A stretch of DNA of 64,000 nt from Guptibacillus hwajinpoensis (GCF_020171785.1 NZ_JAIVAE010000013.1:52279-116278), one strand, 5' to 3'; shown: positions 26,047-36,331, numbered from the stretch's first letter. A program made the numbers and translations. Notes: generated from the sequence alone by a model not told the origin.

Positions 26047-27453
26047 TTATTTCTTTAAGTAATCCATCGGATTTTCTAACTCACCATTTTTATAAACTTC
26101 AAAATGAAGATGAATTCCAGTCGATTTCCCTGTTGTCCCCATCACACCAATTTTATCACCTTTTTGAACGGTATCACCTTTTGAGACAGAGATAGTTGCT
26201 AGATGAGAATAGGTTGTCTTCATTCCATTGTTATGACTAACCGTTACCTGTTTTCCATAACCACTTCTCGTACCTGCGGCTGTAACCTTTCCATTATCAA
26301 CAGTTTTAATGGTTTTATCTGTCACACCAGCAATATCGATTCCTTTATGATAAGAACCCCAGCGTTCTCCCTGTTTACTAGTAATTGTACCTCCGACAGC
26401 TGGCCATCCAAATGTACCGGTTCCTTTAGAGGAAATTTCTTTCGTTCCAATCACTATTTCTTTAGAAATAGGTTTTTTCGTTACATCCTCTTTCACAACC
26501 TCTTCCTCGACTACCTGCCCATTCTCATATTCCTTGGAATATGTAACAAGCTTCTTTCCTTTTTCTCCATCTTGCTTTACTTTCTCTTCGCCTTTAAGAA
26601 GTTTACTACTTTTTTTCTTAATCACTTCAAAATCAATTTCTTCTAATTTCTCGACTTCGATCGTTTCCAAAACAGTTGCAAACTCTTTTTCCTGAAGAAC
26701 CTTCAATTGATCGCCTTTCTTAATTTCATCATCATTCGAAAGATTATTTCGATCCAACAGTTCTTCTTTCTTCATTTTAAACTCTTCTGCAATTTCGTTA
26801 AGCGATTGATTTTTTTCTACTTCGTATTCCATCTCTTCCTTATAGCCATTAGCTAAGAGCGAAACACCTTTTTCTTTAGACACAATGTCATTCGGATGAA
26901 CCTCTACCTTTTTAATTTCAAAGGGACTAGAGAAGTCTACCGCTTCAACAGGATGAAACTCTTCTTCTGAATCTTCCATGCTTTTAACCATCTTCTCAAT
27001 TTCTTTTACTTTTTCATCAGAAAGAAAAGGTTTAGCATAGCTCCAAAGAGCATCCATGGCTTCTTTTTCACTCGAAAAGCTTCCAATCTGTTCGTCATGA
27101 AACGACAGGGAGTAGCCTTCACCAATAAACGAGATTTCCTCTTCTAGTTGTTCAAGAGCTTCCTTGTTATCATAAGGCGGTTTAAACAGTCGTTCGGTTA
27201 CGACTTCCACATCATTCTCAACTGAAAGCTCAATACCATCGATATTTTTTTCATCCTTCAGTTCTTCTATGCTTTTGTCTAATACCGCTCGATTATCAAC
27301 CGTTCCGATATTTTCTCCATCTATATAAACATGATAAACGGGTTTCATTAAATTATGAACAGACGCTCCGACTGGTTCGATCCAAAGAAGCGAACTGAAA
27401 CTTGTAACAATAATGGAAAGTTGTAAGAAACGACGTACATTCATTCTTTTCAT
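26047..27453 (-). CDS. M23-family cell-wall endopeptidase with LysM and G5 domains
   Basis: A 468-residue secreted protein. Signal or anchor helix 8-28; LysM near 210-254 (YEVEKNQSLNEIAEEF); a G5-type strand-rich domain about 258-340; peptidase M23 (LytM/lysostaphin) at 347-468 with zinc ligands H369 and D373 (HKGID) and H448/H450 (HLHFEV). It should cleave peptidoglycan cross-bridges. GGAGGAAG lies 6 bases before ATG. It lies directly upstream of walR; wal-controlled autolysins are common in Bacillus, so regulation by WalR is plausible but no convincing site is seen in the correct orientation. Confidence 0.88.
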   Translation of the reverse strand: MKRMNVRRFLQLSIIVTSFSSLLWIEPVGASVHNLMKPVYHVYIDGENIGTVDNRAVLDKSIEELKDEKNIDGIELSVENDVEVVTERLFKPPYDNKEALEQLEEEISFIGEGYSLSFHDEQIGSFSSEKEAMDALWSYAKPFLSDEKVKEIEKMVKSMEDSEEEFHPVEAVDFSSPFEIKKVEVHPNDIVSKEKGVSLLANGYKEEMEYEVEKNQSLNEIAEEFKMKKEELLDRNNLSNDDEIKKGDQLKVLQEKEFATVLETIEVEKLEEIDFEVIKKKSSKLLKGEEKVKQDGEKGKKLVTYSKEYENGQVVEEEVVKEDVTKKPISKEIVIGTKEISSKGTGTFGWPAVGGTITSKQGERWGSYHKGIDIAGVTDKTIKTVDNGKVTAAGTRSGYGKQVTVSHNNGMKTTYSHLATISVSKGDTVQKGDKIGVMGTTGKSTGIHLHFEVYKNGELENPMDYLKK

Positions 27454-27665
27454 GCGACTTCCTCCTGCAATAGCTGAAACTATCTTTTTTACTCACGTTT
27501 CGCACTTTATCATAAATAGGAAGTCACATGGGTACAAGTACTCAACTTGTAATAAAAATGTAGTCTTTTCGTCACGATCGTGGCAAGTGATGGTAAGAAT
27601 CTGGAAGGTTATTCATGAGTTACCACAAGAATTGACCAAAAGAGCACATTACGAAAATCCCTCAA

Positions 27666-27699
27666 CAAAAAACGCATATCCCTCAAAGAGAGATATGCG
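27666..27699 (-). terminator. terminator of the tRNA cluster
   Basis: CGCATATC ... GATATGCG stem with six T residues on the minus strand, about 30 bp after tRNA-Phe. Confidence 0.8.
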
Positions 27700-27727
27700 A
27701 TATATGTACGTTGTTAATTGAGAACTA

Positions 27728-27803
27728 TGGTGGCTCCGGACGGAATCGAACCGCCGACACGTGGATTTTCAGTCCACTGCTCTACCGACTGAGCTACAGA
27801 GCC
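27728..27803 (-). tRNA. tRNA-Phe (GAA), CCA encoded
   Basis: Read on the minus strand: acceptor GGCTCTG/CGGAGCC, anticodon loop CTGAAAA (GAA), T-loop GGTTCGATTCC, and encoded CCA. Last tRNA of a Lys-fMet-Asp-Phe cluster. Confidence 0.96.
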
Positions 27804-27852
27804 ATTTAAATAATGTCTAGTAACTTTTACTATTACCATTTAATAGATTAAA

Positions 27853-27928
27853 TGGCGGTCTCGACGGGAATCGAACCCGCGATCTCCTGCGTGACAGGCA
27901 GGCATGTTAACCGCTACACCACGAGACC
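27853..27928 (-). tRNA. tRNA-Asp (GTC), CCA encoded
   Basis: Acceptor GGTCTCG/CGAGACC, anticodon loop CTGTCAC (GTC), T-loop GGTTCGATTCC, discriminator G and encoded CCA. Confidence 0.96.
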
Positions 27929-27980
27929 AAATTATCATTGTATAATACTCACATACGTTAGTACGTAGTCAGAATTATGT

Positions 27981-28059
<79 letters not shown>

Positions 28060-28150
28060 ACGGTATGAATGTAAATATGCTACACATGCTTCATTATGCT
28101 GTGCACTGTTTCTTCCTCTATATGTATCATTTCCATCTAAAGAAAGAAAA

Positions 28151-28226
28151 TGGTGAGCCATGAAGGACTCGAACCTTCGACCCTCTGATTAAAAGTCAGA
28201 TGCTCTACCAACTGAGCTAATGGCTC
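28151..28226 (-). tRNA. tRNA-Lys (TTT), CCA encoded
   Basis: Acceptor GAGCCAT/ATGGCTC, anticodon loop CTTTTAA (TTT), T-loop GGTTCGAGTCC and encoded CCA. First tRNA of the cluster. Confidence 0.95.
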
Positions 28227-28343
28227 GTCATAAGTATCTTGTAACGACGACAAGATTTATCATATCATTGGAATTCATAAAAAGCAAGCGATCTTCAAAA
28301 GAAAATAAAAAACAGTCATGGAGCAAGTTGATCTACTCTTACT

Positions 28344-28781
28344 TTACCCCTTTGCCTGTTTATTTAATCGCTCTTTCATCATTTCACGGATTTCTTGTTT
28401 ACGACGATGACGTTTAATCGCAAAACGATTAACCTCTTGGAAAATCAAAGATGACTCCTTTTCCGTTTTGAGATAAAATTTCACACCAAAGAAGTTACTT
28501 GCTCTCGTATTTGGGTCGTTAGGATCGTTGGGTTTCCCCCATACGACTTCACCTCTAATTCGGAATGGTTCATCGTTTAATTTGATGGAGAATTCCATAT
28601 CCGTATGCATTGGGACTTCTAGATCTACTGAAAAACCAATACCTTCGAGTCCAATATCATGGATATAAATTTTATGATTAAATTCTGGAGCGACAGGTGA
28701 TTCTTTTTCAATCACTCTCATTCTTGCGGCAAATGGAACGTCAAGTTGCTGACGAAAAACCTGCCTTTTATTACGACTCAT
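28344..28781 (-). CDS. PilZ-domain protein
   Basis: A 145-residue protein with a PilZ fold: RQVFRQQLDVPF (the R-x3-R-like cyclic-di-GMP loop) and IHDIGLEGIGFSVD (D/N-x-S/G-x-x-G-type motif, with Gly in place of Ser). The C-terminus is a basic helix (RFAIKRHRRKQEIREMMK). The ATG is chosen for GAGGTG at 5 bases; a GTG two codons earlier overlaps that site. The Ser to Gly change in the second motif leaves nucleotide binding in doubt. Confidence 0.75.
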   Translation of the reverse strand: MSRNKRQVFRQQLDVPFAARMRVIEKESPVAPEFNHKIYIHDIGLEGIGFSVDLEVPMHTDMEFSIKLNDEPFRIRGEVVWGKPNDPNDPNTRASNFFGVKFYLKTEKESSLIFQEVNRFAIKRHRRKQEIREMMKERLNKQAKG

Positions 28782-28871
28782 ATGCACACCTCATCAAAGG
28801 TCACCGATTTTAATAGTTTAAGTTTACCATAAAATTTGTTTTTCTGCAGAATTTTCCAAAATCTAAACCTT

Positions 28872-28902
28872 AAAAAAAGCTGACAGTTTTAAGCTGTCAG
28901 CT
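28872..28902 (-). terminator. terminator of purA
   Basis: AGCTGACAG ... CTGTCAGCT stem with a T run on the minus strand. Confidence 0.85.
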
Positions 28903-28909
28903 CTGTTCA

Positions 28910-30196
28910 TTAAGCAAAAACGCCACGAATCATGTTTGTTTGATTGCGATCAGGTCCAACCGAGAAGATCGACAATGGAATGCCAGTAAGTTGTGATACG
29001 CGCTCAATATAATGACGTGCATTAGGAGGTAGCTCTCCTAAGTTTTTAACACCCGTAATATCTTCTGTCCAGCCAGGCATTTCTTCATAAACTGGCTCGC
29101 ATTCAGCCAATACTTTAAGGCTGGCAGGGAATTCTTCAATAATTTCGCCTTTGTACTTATAAGCTGTACAAATTTTAAGCGTTTCAATTCCAGTTAATAC
29201 ATCAATTGAATTCAAAGAAAGGTCTGTAATGCCACTCACGCGACGCGCATGACGGACAACAACGCTATCGAACCAACCAACACGACGAGGACGTCCCGTT
29301 GTTGTTCCATATTCATTTCCTACTTCACGAATTTGATCGCCAACTTCGTCATGAAGCTCTGTAGGGAAAGGCCCGTCTCCAACTCTTGTTGTATAGGCTT
29401 TTGAAACACCTACAACATGATTGATTTTGCTCGGTCCTACTCCAGATCCAATCGTAACGCCACCAGCGATTGGGTTAGATGATGTAACAAATGGATAAGT
29501 ACCCTGATCAATATCGAGCATAACGCCCTGAGCGCCTTCGAAAAGAACACGACGTCCTTCATCAATTGCATCATTAAGAACGACTGAAGTATCTACAACA
29601 TACTTTGCGATCTGTTGACCATACTCATAGTATTCTTCTAGAATATCCTCTTTTTTAAAACCTTCTACTTCATACATTTTTTCAAGAAGGCGGTTTTTAT
29701 CTGTAAGGTTACGTTCTAATTTTTCTTCAAAAACTTCACGATCAAGTAAATCACAAATACGGATACCAACTCTTGCTGCTTTATCCATATATGCTGGACC
29801 GATTCCTTTTTTCGTCGTTCCAATTTTATTAGCGCCTTTGTATTCTTCCTCAACAACATCAAGTTTTAAGTGATAAGGAAGAATAACATGTGCGCGATTG
29901 CTTATACGCAAATTATCTGTATTGATATTACGTTCATGTAAGTATGAGAGTTCTTCTAGAACAGCTTTTGGATCGACAACCATTCCATTTCCAATAACAC
30001 AAATCTTATCATCATAAAAAATTCCGGATGGAATCAAGTGAAGTTTGTACTTTGTATCATTAAATACAATGGTATGTCCCGCATTATTTCCACCCTGATA
30101 GCGAGCGACAACCTCTGCATTTTCCGAAAGGTAATCTGTGATCTTTCCTTTACCTTCATCGCCCCACTGTGTACCTACCACAACTACTGATGGCAT
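28910..30196 (-). CDS. purA: adenylosuccinate synthetase
   Basis: A 428-residue enzyme making adenylosuccinate from IMP, aspartate and GTP. Motifs: [12 protein letters not shown] (P-loop region), GNNAGHTIV (catalytic His), [11 protein letters not shown], and [12 protein letters not shown]. The length is typical. The upstream region holds two inverted PurR boxes around the -10. Monocistronic, with its own terminator. Confidence 0.97.
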   Translation of the reverse strand: MPSVVVVGTQWGDEGKGKITDYLSENAEVVARYQGGNNAGHTIVFNDTKYKLHLIPSGIFYDDKICVIGNGMVVDPKAVLEELSYLHERNINTDNLRISNRAHVILPYHLKLDVVEEEYKGANKIGTTKKGIGPAYMDKAARVGIRICDLLDREVFEEKLERNLTDKNRLLEKMYEVEGFKKEDILEEYYEYGQQIAKYVVDTSVVLNDAIDEGRRVLFEGAQGVMLDIDQGTYPFVTSSNPIAGGVTIGSGVGPSKINHVVGVSKAYTTRVGDGPFPTELHDEVGDQIREVGNEYGTTTGRPRRVGWFDSVVVRHARRVSGITDLSLNSIDVLTGIETLKICTAYKYKGEIIEEFPASLKVLAECEPVYEEMPGWTEDITGVKNLGELPPNARHYIERVSQLTGIPLSIFSVGPDRNQTNMIRGVFA

Positions 30197-30296
30197 TTGA
30201 GCACCTCCAGATGCTTCCTAGAATTAATTGTCAGAAGCATACTACTTTTTTAAAAAACCCAGGCTAAGTGTACCAATTTGATCTTGATAAGTCAAC

Positions 30297-30341
30297 AAAC
30301 CCGAACAATTATATAGACAAAACTAAATATGTTCGTTATTT
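30297..30341 (-). promoter_or_regulatory. paired PurBoxes and purA promoter
   Basis: AACCCGAACAATT on the plus strand (30297-30309) and AAATAACGAACATAT on the minus strand (30327-30341) are inverted copies of the PurR site (CGAAC core). A TATAAT -10 for purA lies on the minus strand at 30308-30313, overlapping one box. Confidence 0.75.
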
Positions 30342-30445
30342 AGTTTTGCTTTCCCATTAACATAAACAAATCACGCCACTTTTATTATGCACAAAATTGG
30401 TCATCTAATAAAAGGTCGCCGCACTAATACAATCTCCTAATAAAT

Positions 30446-30473
30446 AAAAAAGCCTCAAAAATGAGGCTTTTTT
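30446..30473 (-). terminator. terminator of the yybS-gdpP-rplI-dnaB operon
   Basis: AAAAAAGCCTCA / TGAGGCTTTTTT hairpin ending at the dnaB stop codon. Confidence 0.85.
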
Positions 30474-31833
30474 AAGCACCTGGTGGCATGTCACCTTCAT
30501 CGTGACGCCTCTCCAGATTAACGAACTTATTATATTCTTTCACAAACGCTAGCTCGACTGTTCCAACAGGACCATTTCGCTGCTTTGCAATAATAATTTC
30601 AATGATGTTTTTATTCTCTGATTCCTTATCATAATAATCATCTCGATAAAGGAAGGCAACGATATCTGCATCCTGCTCAATACTTCCAGATTCACGAATA
30701 TCCGACATCATCGGTCTTTTATCCTGTCTCGATTCAACACCACGTGAAAGCTGTGAAAGCGAAATAAGAGGAACTTCAAGCTCACGTGCAATCCCTTTTA
30801 GAGATCGTGATATCTCAGATACTTCCTGCTGTCTGTTTTCACCAGATCCATTTCCACGTATCAGCTGCATATAGTCAATCAGAATCATACCAAGACCTTT
30901 TTCTTGCTTCAATCGCCTGCATTTGGCACGAATGTCACCAACACGAATACCTGGTGTATCATCGATATAAATTCCCGCATTCGAAAGACTTCCCATTGCC
31001 ATCGTGAGCTTTTGCCAGTCATCGCCTGTTAACCCACCTGTACGAAGACGCTGAGCATCTATATTACCTTCCGCACAAAGCATACGCATCACAAGCTGTT
31101 CCGCACCCATTTCAAGGCTAAAGATCGCGACATTCTCATCGGTTTTCGTTGCAACGTTTTGAGCAATGTTAAGTGCGAAAGCTGTTTTACCTACAGAAGG
31201 ACGTGCAGCTACGATGATTAAATCATTTCGTTGGAAACCTGCCGTCATACGATCAAGCTCAGAGAACCCTGTAGGAATCCCAGTAATGTCTTCTGTATTG
31301 TTCTGAAGCGTTTCAATATTATCATAAGCAGTGACAAGAACATCTTTAATCGAGATAAAGGCTCCTGTATTCTTACGCTGAGAAACTTCCATAATTGACT
31401 TCTCAGCTTCCGAAAGAAGATTCTCAATTTCATTCTCTTTCGCATATCCATCAGATGCTATATCTGTTGCTGCGCGAATCAACCTTCTTAAGATCGATTT
31501 CTCTTCAACAATTTTGGAATAATACTCAACATTTGCAGCAGTTGGGACTGAATTAGCTAGATCACTTAAATAAGATACTCCGCCAATTTCCTCAAGAATC
31601 TTAAGATCCTGAAGCTCTGAAGTTACCGTGACAAGATCAACAGGCTCTCCTTTTTCAGAGAGATCGATCATCACAGAGAAGATTTTCTGATGTGCCGCTC
31701 GGTAAAAGTCTTCCGGCTGCAGTACCTCTGTTGCTGTTGTGAGTGCATCGATTTCCAAGAAAACAGCACCGATTACCGCTTGTTCAGCTTCAATATTTTG
31801 AGGTGGCGTACGATCAGCAAATAAATCACTCAT
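30472..31833 (-). CDS. dnaB: replicative DNA helicase (DnaB type, called DnaC in B. subtilis)
   Basis: A 453-residue hexameric helicase. An N-terminal DnaB-N domain (1-105) binds primase; the C-terminal RecA-like motor has Walker A ARPSVGKTAF and Walker B MILIDYMQL, and the DnaB-specific QLSRGVESRQDKRP motif. Last gene of the yybS-gdpP-rplI-dnaB cluster. Confidence 0.97.
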   Translation of the reverse strand: MSDLFADRTPPQNIEAEQAVIGAVFLEIDALTTATEVLQPEDFYRAAHQKIFSVMIDLSEKGEPVDLVTVTSELQDLKILEEIGGVSYLSDLANSVPTAANVEYYSKIVEEKSILRRLIRAATDIASDGYAKENEIENLLSEAEKSIMEVSQRKNTGAFISIKDVLVTAYDNIETLQNNTEDITGIPTGFSELDRMTAGFQRNDLIIVAARPSVGKTAFALNIAQNVATKTDENVAIFSLEMGAEQLVMRMLCAEGNIDAQRLRTGGLTGDDWQKLTMAMGSLSNAGIYIDDTPGIRVGDIRAKCRRLKQEKGLGMILIDYMQLIRGNGSGENRQQEVSEISRSLKGIARELEVPLISLSQLSRGVESRQDKRPMMSDIRESGSIEQDADIVAFLYRDDYYDKESENKNIIEIIIAKQRNGPVGTVELAFVKEYNKFVNLERRHDEGDMPPGA

Positions 31834-31881
31834 GTTGTTTTCCCCCTGAGCAGTTCGCTATTTTCCACCCGTAATCACCTA

Positions 31882-32325
31882 CTATTGCTCTACCACATGT
31901 ACTTTAACAGTTGCTGTTACATCATGGTGCAATTTAAGGGGTACATTTGTGTAACCCAGGGAACGGATTGGTTCATCTAGTTCAATTTTGCGCTTATCAA
32001 CTTTAATATTGTGCTTTTTCAATTCTTCCGCAATATTTTTGCTTGTAATGGAACCGAACAAACGGCCACCTTCACCAGATTTAGTTTCTAATTCAACCTC
32101 AAGGCTTTCAATCTTTTCCTTCAACGCTTTCGCTTCATCAAGCTCTTCTTGCGCTTTCTTATCGTCGCTACGTTGTTTCGCCTTTAGGGTTTTCATATTT
32201 GCATTATTCGCTTCTAGAGCAAGATTATTCTTAAGCAGATGGTTACGAGCATATCCATCTGCTACGTTTTTAACTTCACCTTTTTTACCTTTACCTTTTA
32301 CATCTTCTAAGAAAATCACTTTCAT
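31882..32325 (-). CDS. rplI: 50S ribosomal protein L9
   Basis: 147 residues; [20 protein letters not shown] is the conserved N-terminus, followed by the long connecting helix and the C-terminal domain with GGRLFGSIT. It overlaps gdpP by 4 bp. Confidence 0.97.
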   Translation of the reverse strand: MKVIFLEDVKGKGKKGEVKNVADGYARNHLLKNNLALEANNANMKTLKAKQRSDDKKAQEELDEAKALKEKIESLEVELETKSGEGGRLFGSITSKNIAEELKKHNIKVDKRKIELDEPIRSLGYTNVPLKLHHDVTATVKVHVVEQ

Positions 32326-34298
32326 GATTCATCTTCGCTCCCTTCCAAATAATTATCAATTGTTTCCTTCAACATTTCTTCGGCTTCTTCAATTGACCCT
32401 GAGTCAATCTGCGTCGCAGCATTCGTTAAATGTCCACCGCCATTAAGGCCTTCCATAATAATCTGGACATTCACTTCCCCTAGCGACCTAGCACTAATGC
32501 TAATTTTACCATCATTTCGTTTCGAAATAACGAAAGAAGCAATCACACCGCTCATTGATAAAAGCGTATCTGCTGCTTGAGCAATTAATACTTGATCATA
32601 GGTCTGATCCTTTTCACCTAGCGCGATCGCAATCCCACTCCGATAAATGTGTGACTTCTCTATAATTTTGGCTCTTCTAATATACTGCGCAATGTCTTCA
32701 CGTAGGAACTCTTGAACAAGCACAGTATCAGCACCATGCGCCCTCAAATAAGAAGCAGCGTCAAAAGTTCTAGAACCGGTCCTAAGCGTAAAGCTTTTCG
32801 TATCCACAATAATACCGGCTAGAAGTGCAGTTGCCTCCATGATGTCCATTTTAAGCCGTTTTGGCTGGTATTCAAAGAGTTCCGTAACAAGCTCCGCTGT
32901 GGAAGAAGCATAGGGCTCCATGTAGACAAGAACGGGATCCTCAATAAACTCTTCTCCACGTCTATGGTGATCAATGACAACGACATGATCGAGCTTTTGC
33001 AAAAGACGCTCTTCCATAACAAGGGAAGGTTTATGCGTATCGACGACAACTAAAAGCGTGTTAGGCGTACAATTCTCAAGCGCATCTTCAGGATCGATAA
33101 AACGTGCCCAAAGTTGCTCATTCCCTTCAATCTCTTCGATTAATCGTGAGACACCGCTAGTCCGTTGATTTTGATCAAAAACGATTGAACCTTCTTTTCC
33201 ATTTGCCTGGGCTACTTTAAGAATACCAATGGAAGCACCAATGGAATCCATATCAGGGTTTTTATGCCCCATGATAATCACTTGGTCACTATCAAGGACA
33301 AGCTCCCGTAATGCATGGGAAATGACTCGTGCTCTTACCCTCGTTCGCTTTTCAATAGGGTTAGTCTTTCCACCATAAAATTTCACTTTTCCTGTCGTCT
33401 GCTTAATAGCAACTTGATCGCCACCGCGTCCAAGCGCAAGATCAAGGCTAGATTGAGCCAACTGACCAAGTTCGGTAAGCGTACTATGTCCGCTACCAAC
33501 TCCAATACTTAATGTAATCGAAACATTTTCCTTAGAAGTCGCTTCACGAACTTCATCAAGAATCGAAAACTTATTTTTTTCTAAGTCTTGAAGAATTTTT
33601 TGATTTAAAACAGCAAAGAATTTCTCAGAAGAACTTCGCTTCAAGAAGATTCCCTGTTCATCTGCCCAATTATTTAGAATCGATGTGACGGAGCTGTTTA
33701 AGTTACTGCGCACTTGGTCACCAAGACCCTGGGTGACTTCTTCATAGTTATCAAGATAAATAATCCCAACAACTGTTTTTTCTTCATTATAAAGACGCTG
33801 AATTTCAACTTTTTCACTCACATCAAAGAAATAGAGCAATCTTTCTTCTTGCTTAAAATACGTTTTGTATTTTCGATCATGAATCGTTAAAATCTCTTCA
33901 TTCGCCTCTGATTTTAGAAAAGGAATAATTTGTTCGGAAATATCATTCAAAGAAAGTCCTATCAATTGCTCTTTCTCCATCATGATAGGCAAATAAGGAT
34001 TCGTCCATTCGATGTGATATTCCTCATCATACAGCAAGATTCCGAATGGCATTTCCATTAGAGCCTCGTCTCCCACCTTCTTCACGCGGTGGGACAGAGT
34101 CGAAACGTAGTCTCTCAGAGCAGCTTGGAATAAAGACTCAGCTCGAATCGCTGTATAAACAAGAAGCGTCATTACGATTACGCTCCCAATTCCTAATATC
34201 CAGTTGTAATAGGTGATGATGCCGATAAACAGGATGGAAATGACGAACAAGGCTACCACATGATAACCATGCCACCGTTTCGTTAAAAACTTTGGCAT
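32322..34298 (-). CDS. gdpP: cyclic-di-AMP phosphodiesterase GdpP
   Basis: A 658-residue membrane protein: two helices (about 15-50), a PAS-like domain (about 75-150), a degenerate GGDEF domain (170-300), and a DHH/DHHA1 module (340-650) with [25 protein letters not shown] and [10 protein letters not shown]. It cleaves cyclic-di-AMP to pApA; loss raises c-di-AMP and alters beta-lactam tolerance in firmicutes. 4 bp overlap with rplI. Confidence 0.95.
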   Translation of the reverse strand: MPKFLTKRWHGYHVVALFVISILFIGIITYYNWILGIGSVIVMTLLVYTAIRAESLFQAALRDYVSTLSHRVKKVGDEALMEMPFGILLYDEEYHIEWTNPYLPIMMEKEQLIGLSLNDISEQIIPFLKSEANEEILTIHDRKYKTYFKQEERLLYFFDVSEKVEIQRLYNEEKTVVGIIYLDNYEEVTQGLGDQVRSNLNSSVTSILNNWADEQGIFLKRSSSEKFFAVLNQKILQDLEKNKFSILDEVREATSKENVSITLSIGVGSGHSTLTELGQLAQSSLDLALGRGGDQVAIKQTTGKVKFYGGKTNPIEKRTRVRARVISHALRELVLDSDQVIIMGHKNPDMDSIGASIGILKVAQANGKEGSIVFDQNQRTSGVSRLIEEIEGNEQLWARFIDPEDALENCTPNTLLVVVDTHKPSLVMEERLLQKLDHVVVIDHHRRGEEFIEDPVLVYMEPYASSTAELVTELFEYQPKRLKMDIMEATALLAGIIVDTKSFTLRTGSRTFDAASYLRAHGADTVLVQEFLREDIAQYIRRAKIIEKSHIYRSGIAIALGEKDQTYDQVLIAQAADTLLSMSGVIASFVISKRNDGKISISARSLGEVNVQIIMEGLNGGGHLTNAATQIDSGSIEEAEEMLKETIDNYLEGSEDES

Positions 34299-34313
34299 AC
34301 TTTCAGCTCCTAC

Positions 34314-35240
34314 CTATAATTTCATTCTCCTCCGCAATTCGAAACCAAGATCAATGATTCCAATAATAACAACAAATGATGTTAGTGCGAAGCCAAGAAA
34401 CGTTAACAGAATTGGCACGACGATGGGCCATCCTTTACGATGACTAAAAAAGTAAATGACAGCAAGACCCTGAACAAATATCAGAGCATTGAGTACAGAG
34501 TACACATTAATGGCTGCTACAAATACAGCCGATCCTTCTTCTAATCCTACCATCATAACAATAGTAACAACTAAATAATACCATAAAAAACTCTTCGGAA
34601 ATGCCCATTCTCTGATTGGCTGAAAGACGGGTGGCTGAAAGTTGCCTACCCTCCTTAAAATTGGAATGGAAAGTAGCTGTGAAATCAGTGCAATCACAAC
34701 ACCCATGAGCACTAAACCAGTCGGAATTAAATAGCGCAATAAACTAATTTGCTCTTTAAGTTGATTAAACTGGCTAGTGTCCAAACCTAACGAACCATAT
34801 ATTGATTCTGCTTGTTGAAAGGATTGATTCATCATTTCAACAACAAGATCAGCTGGATTTTGACCGATCACTAGAATACTCGATACAAAAGCAAGTACAA
34901 GGCCGACTACATACGCTAACCCGCTTCCTACCAATACAGCAAGTGCAGACTTACGAATTGCGTATAAATACCCAGCAGTTATCCCTCCAAGCCCTACCGT
35001 AAACGTCATAACGAGAGAAGGAAGACCTGCAGTTAACACACCAAGCACAAGCGTCACAGCCCACATCACTAGCCCACTCTTCATACCATTGCGCACAACC
35101 ATCAGTATAAACGGGATAGGAAGAGCCCAGAGCGTAAGAGAACCTAGAAGTGGTACATAAATCGTAATCAGAAACAATACAGCAAACACGGCCGCAAGCG
35201 CAGCCCCTTCAACTAACTGCCTAACACCTTGATTCTTCAA
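34314..35240 (-). CDS. yybS: YybS, DUF2232-family membrane protein
   Basis: A 308-residue protein with about eight membrane segments. Known family (DUF2232/YybS), function unknown. Always next to gdpP and rplI in Bacillus. The start codon is TTG with AAGGAGAAG upstream; this ribosome-binding site starts only about 5 bases from the edge of the tandem repeat array at 35257. Confidence 0.88.
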   Translation of the reverse strand: MKNQGVRQLVEGAALAAVFAVLFLITIYVPLLGSLTLWALPIPFILMVVRNGMKSGLVMWAVTLVLGVLTAGLPSLVMTFTVGLGGITAGYLYAIRKSALAVLVGSGLAYVVGLVLAFVSSILVIGQNPADLVVEMMNQSFQQAESIYGSLGLDTSQFNQLKEQISLLRYLIPTGLVLMGVVIALISQLLSIPILRRVGNFQPPVFQPIREWAFPKSFLWYYLVVTIVMMVGLEEGSAVFVAAINVYSVLNALIFVQGLAVIYFFSHRKGWPIVVPILLTFLGFALTSFVVIIGIIDLGFELRRRMKL

Positions 35241-35256
35241 TAGTCTTCTCCTTTTT

Positions 35257-36130
35257 GTAAAGCGGAGCGGGCCTGCTTAAATCCGTAGGATGTTGGAGCC
35301 CATGAGACTGAGACGCTTTTTGTCTCATTCGATTGGGCGAAACAGCCGAAGGATTTGGCCCGCGCAGCTGGATCATGTAAAGCGGAAGTGACCGTTTAGG
35401 CTCGACAAGCACTGGAACCTTTACCTTTGAACACGGTCTTTGTGTTCAGAGGTAAAGGTGAAGTGATCGAGAGACTGGTCACTGCAGCTGGATCAATGTA
35501 AAGCGGAAGTGGGCGATTAGACCCGTCAGGCACTGGAGCCTTGCAAATTGAACATGGCCTTTGTGTTCGAGTTGCAAGGTGAAGTGACAGAGGGTCTGCC
35601 CACTGCAGCTGGATCAATGTAAAGCGGAGCGGGCCTGCTTAAATCCGTAGGATGTTGGAGCCCATGAGACTGAGACGCTTTTTGTCTCATTCGATTGGGC
35701 GAAACAGCCGAAGGATTTGGCCCGCGCAGCTAGATCATGTAAAGCGGAAGTGACCGTTTAGGCTCGAGAAGCACTGGAACCTTTACATTTGAACACGGTC
35801 TTAGTGTTCAGAGGTAAAGGTGAAGTGATCGAGAGACTGGTCACTGCAGCTGGATCAATGTAAAGCGGAAGTGGGCGATTAGGTCCGACAAGCGCTGGAA
35901 GCCTTTCATTTGAACACGGTCTTTGTGTTCGAATGAAAGGGTGAAGCGACTCGAGGACCTGCCCACTGCAGCTGGATCAATGTAAAGCGGAAATGGGCGA
36001 TTAGGTCCGACAAGCGCTGGAAGTCTTTCATTTGAACACGGTCTTTGTGTTCGGATGAAAGGGTGAAGCGACTCGAGGACCTGCCCACTGCAGCTGGATC
36101 AATGTAAAGCGGAAGTGGCCGATGAAACGC
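35257..36130. repeat. tandem array of structured 120-122 bp units (seven full, one truncated)
   Basis: Units begin with GTAAAGCGGA at 35257, 35377, 35498, 35619, 35739, 35860, 35982 and 36104 (last truncated after about 27 bp). Each full unit ends with TGCAGCTGGATCAAT or a close variant (GCGCAGCTGGATCAT in the first type). Each unit folds into one long, branched-free hairpin: outer stem GTGGGC/GCCCAC, then AGGTCC/GGACCT, an arm such as CCTTTCATT/AATGAAAGG, and tip GAACAC/GTGTTC. Stems differ between units but pairing is kept. No protein gene is supported here; open frames are short and repeat-derived. The array fills the 1.1 kb between yybS and the HPr-like gene. Confidence 0.85.
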
Positions 36131-36304
36131 AATAATTAATTGCTACCTTCTAATCACTTAAACCCTATACCTATAGTCCATCCATTCATTTTATCAACCC
36201 GCTTAGTTAAAATACAAAAAACGGGTTGAAATCCCCTTACTATATTGTAAGAATTTCTGCCCGTTTCAGCAAATGTTTCATTAATTTGAATAGTGAGCAT
36301 TAAG
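36131..36304. other. AT-rich spacer, possible yybS promoter region
   Basis: A CAACCCG / CGGGTTG inverted repeat at 36195-36228 and a possible minus-strand promoter (TTGATA then TATAGG with 16-17 bp spacer, near 36160-36190). Nothing else recognised. Confidence 0.4.
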
Positions 36305-36331
36305 AAAAGGCTGTATCGTTAACAGCCTTTT
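36305..36331 (-). terminator. terminator of the HPr-like gene
   Basis: AAAAGGCTGT ... ACAGCCTTTT hairpin a few bases past the stop codon. Confidence 0.75.

Noticed and set aside
27548..27564. WalR-like direct repeat TGTAAT-N5-TGTAGT
   Set aside because: One base off the consensus and in the wrong orientation for the M23 gene; kept only as a remark.
35221..36088. Short minus-strand frames with similar translations (60-73 codons) in the repeat array
   Set aside because: Similarity comes from the DNA repeat; no ribosome-binding sites, and base changes follow stem pairing rather than codon position.
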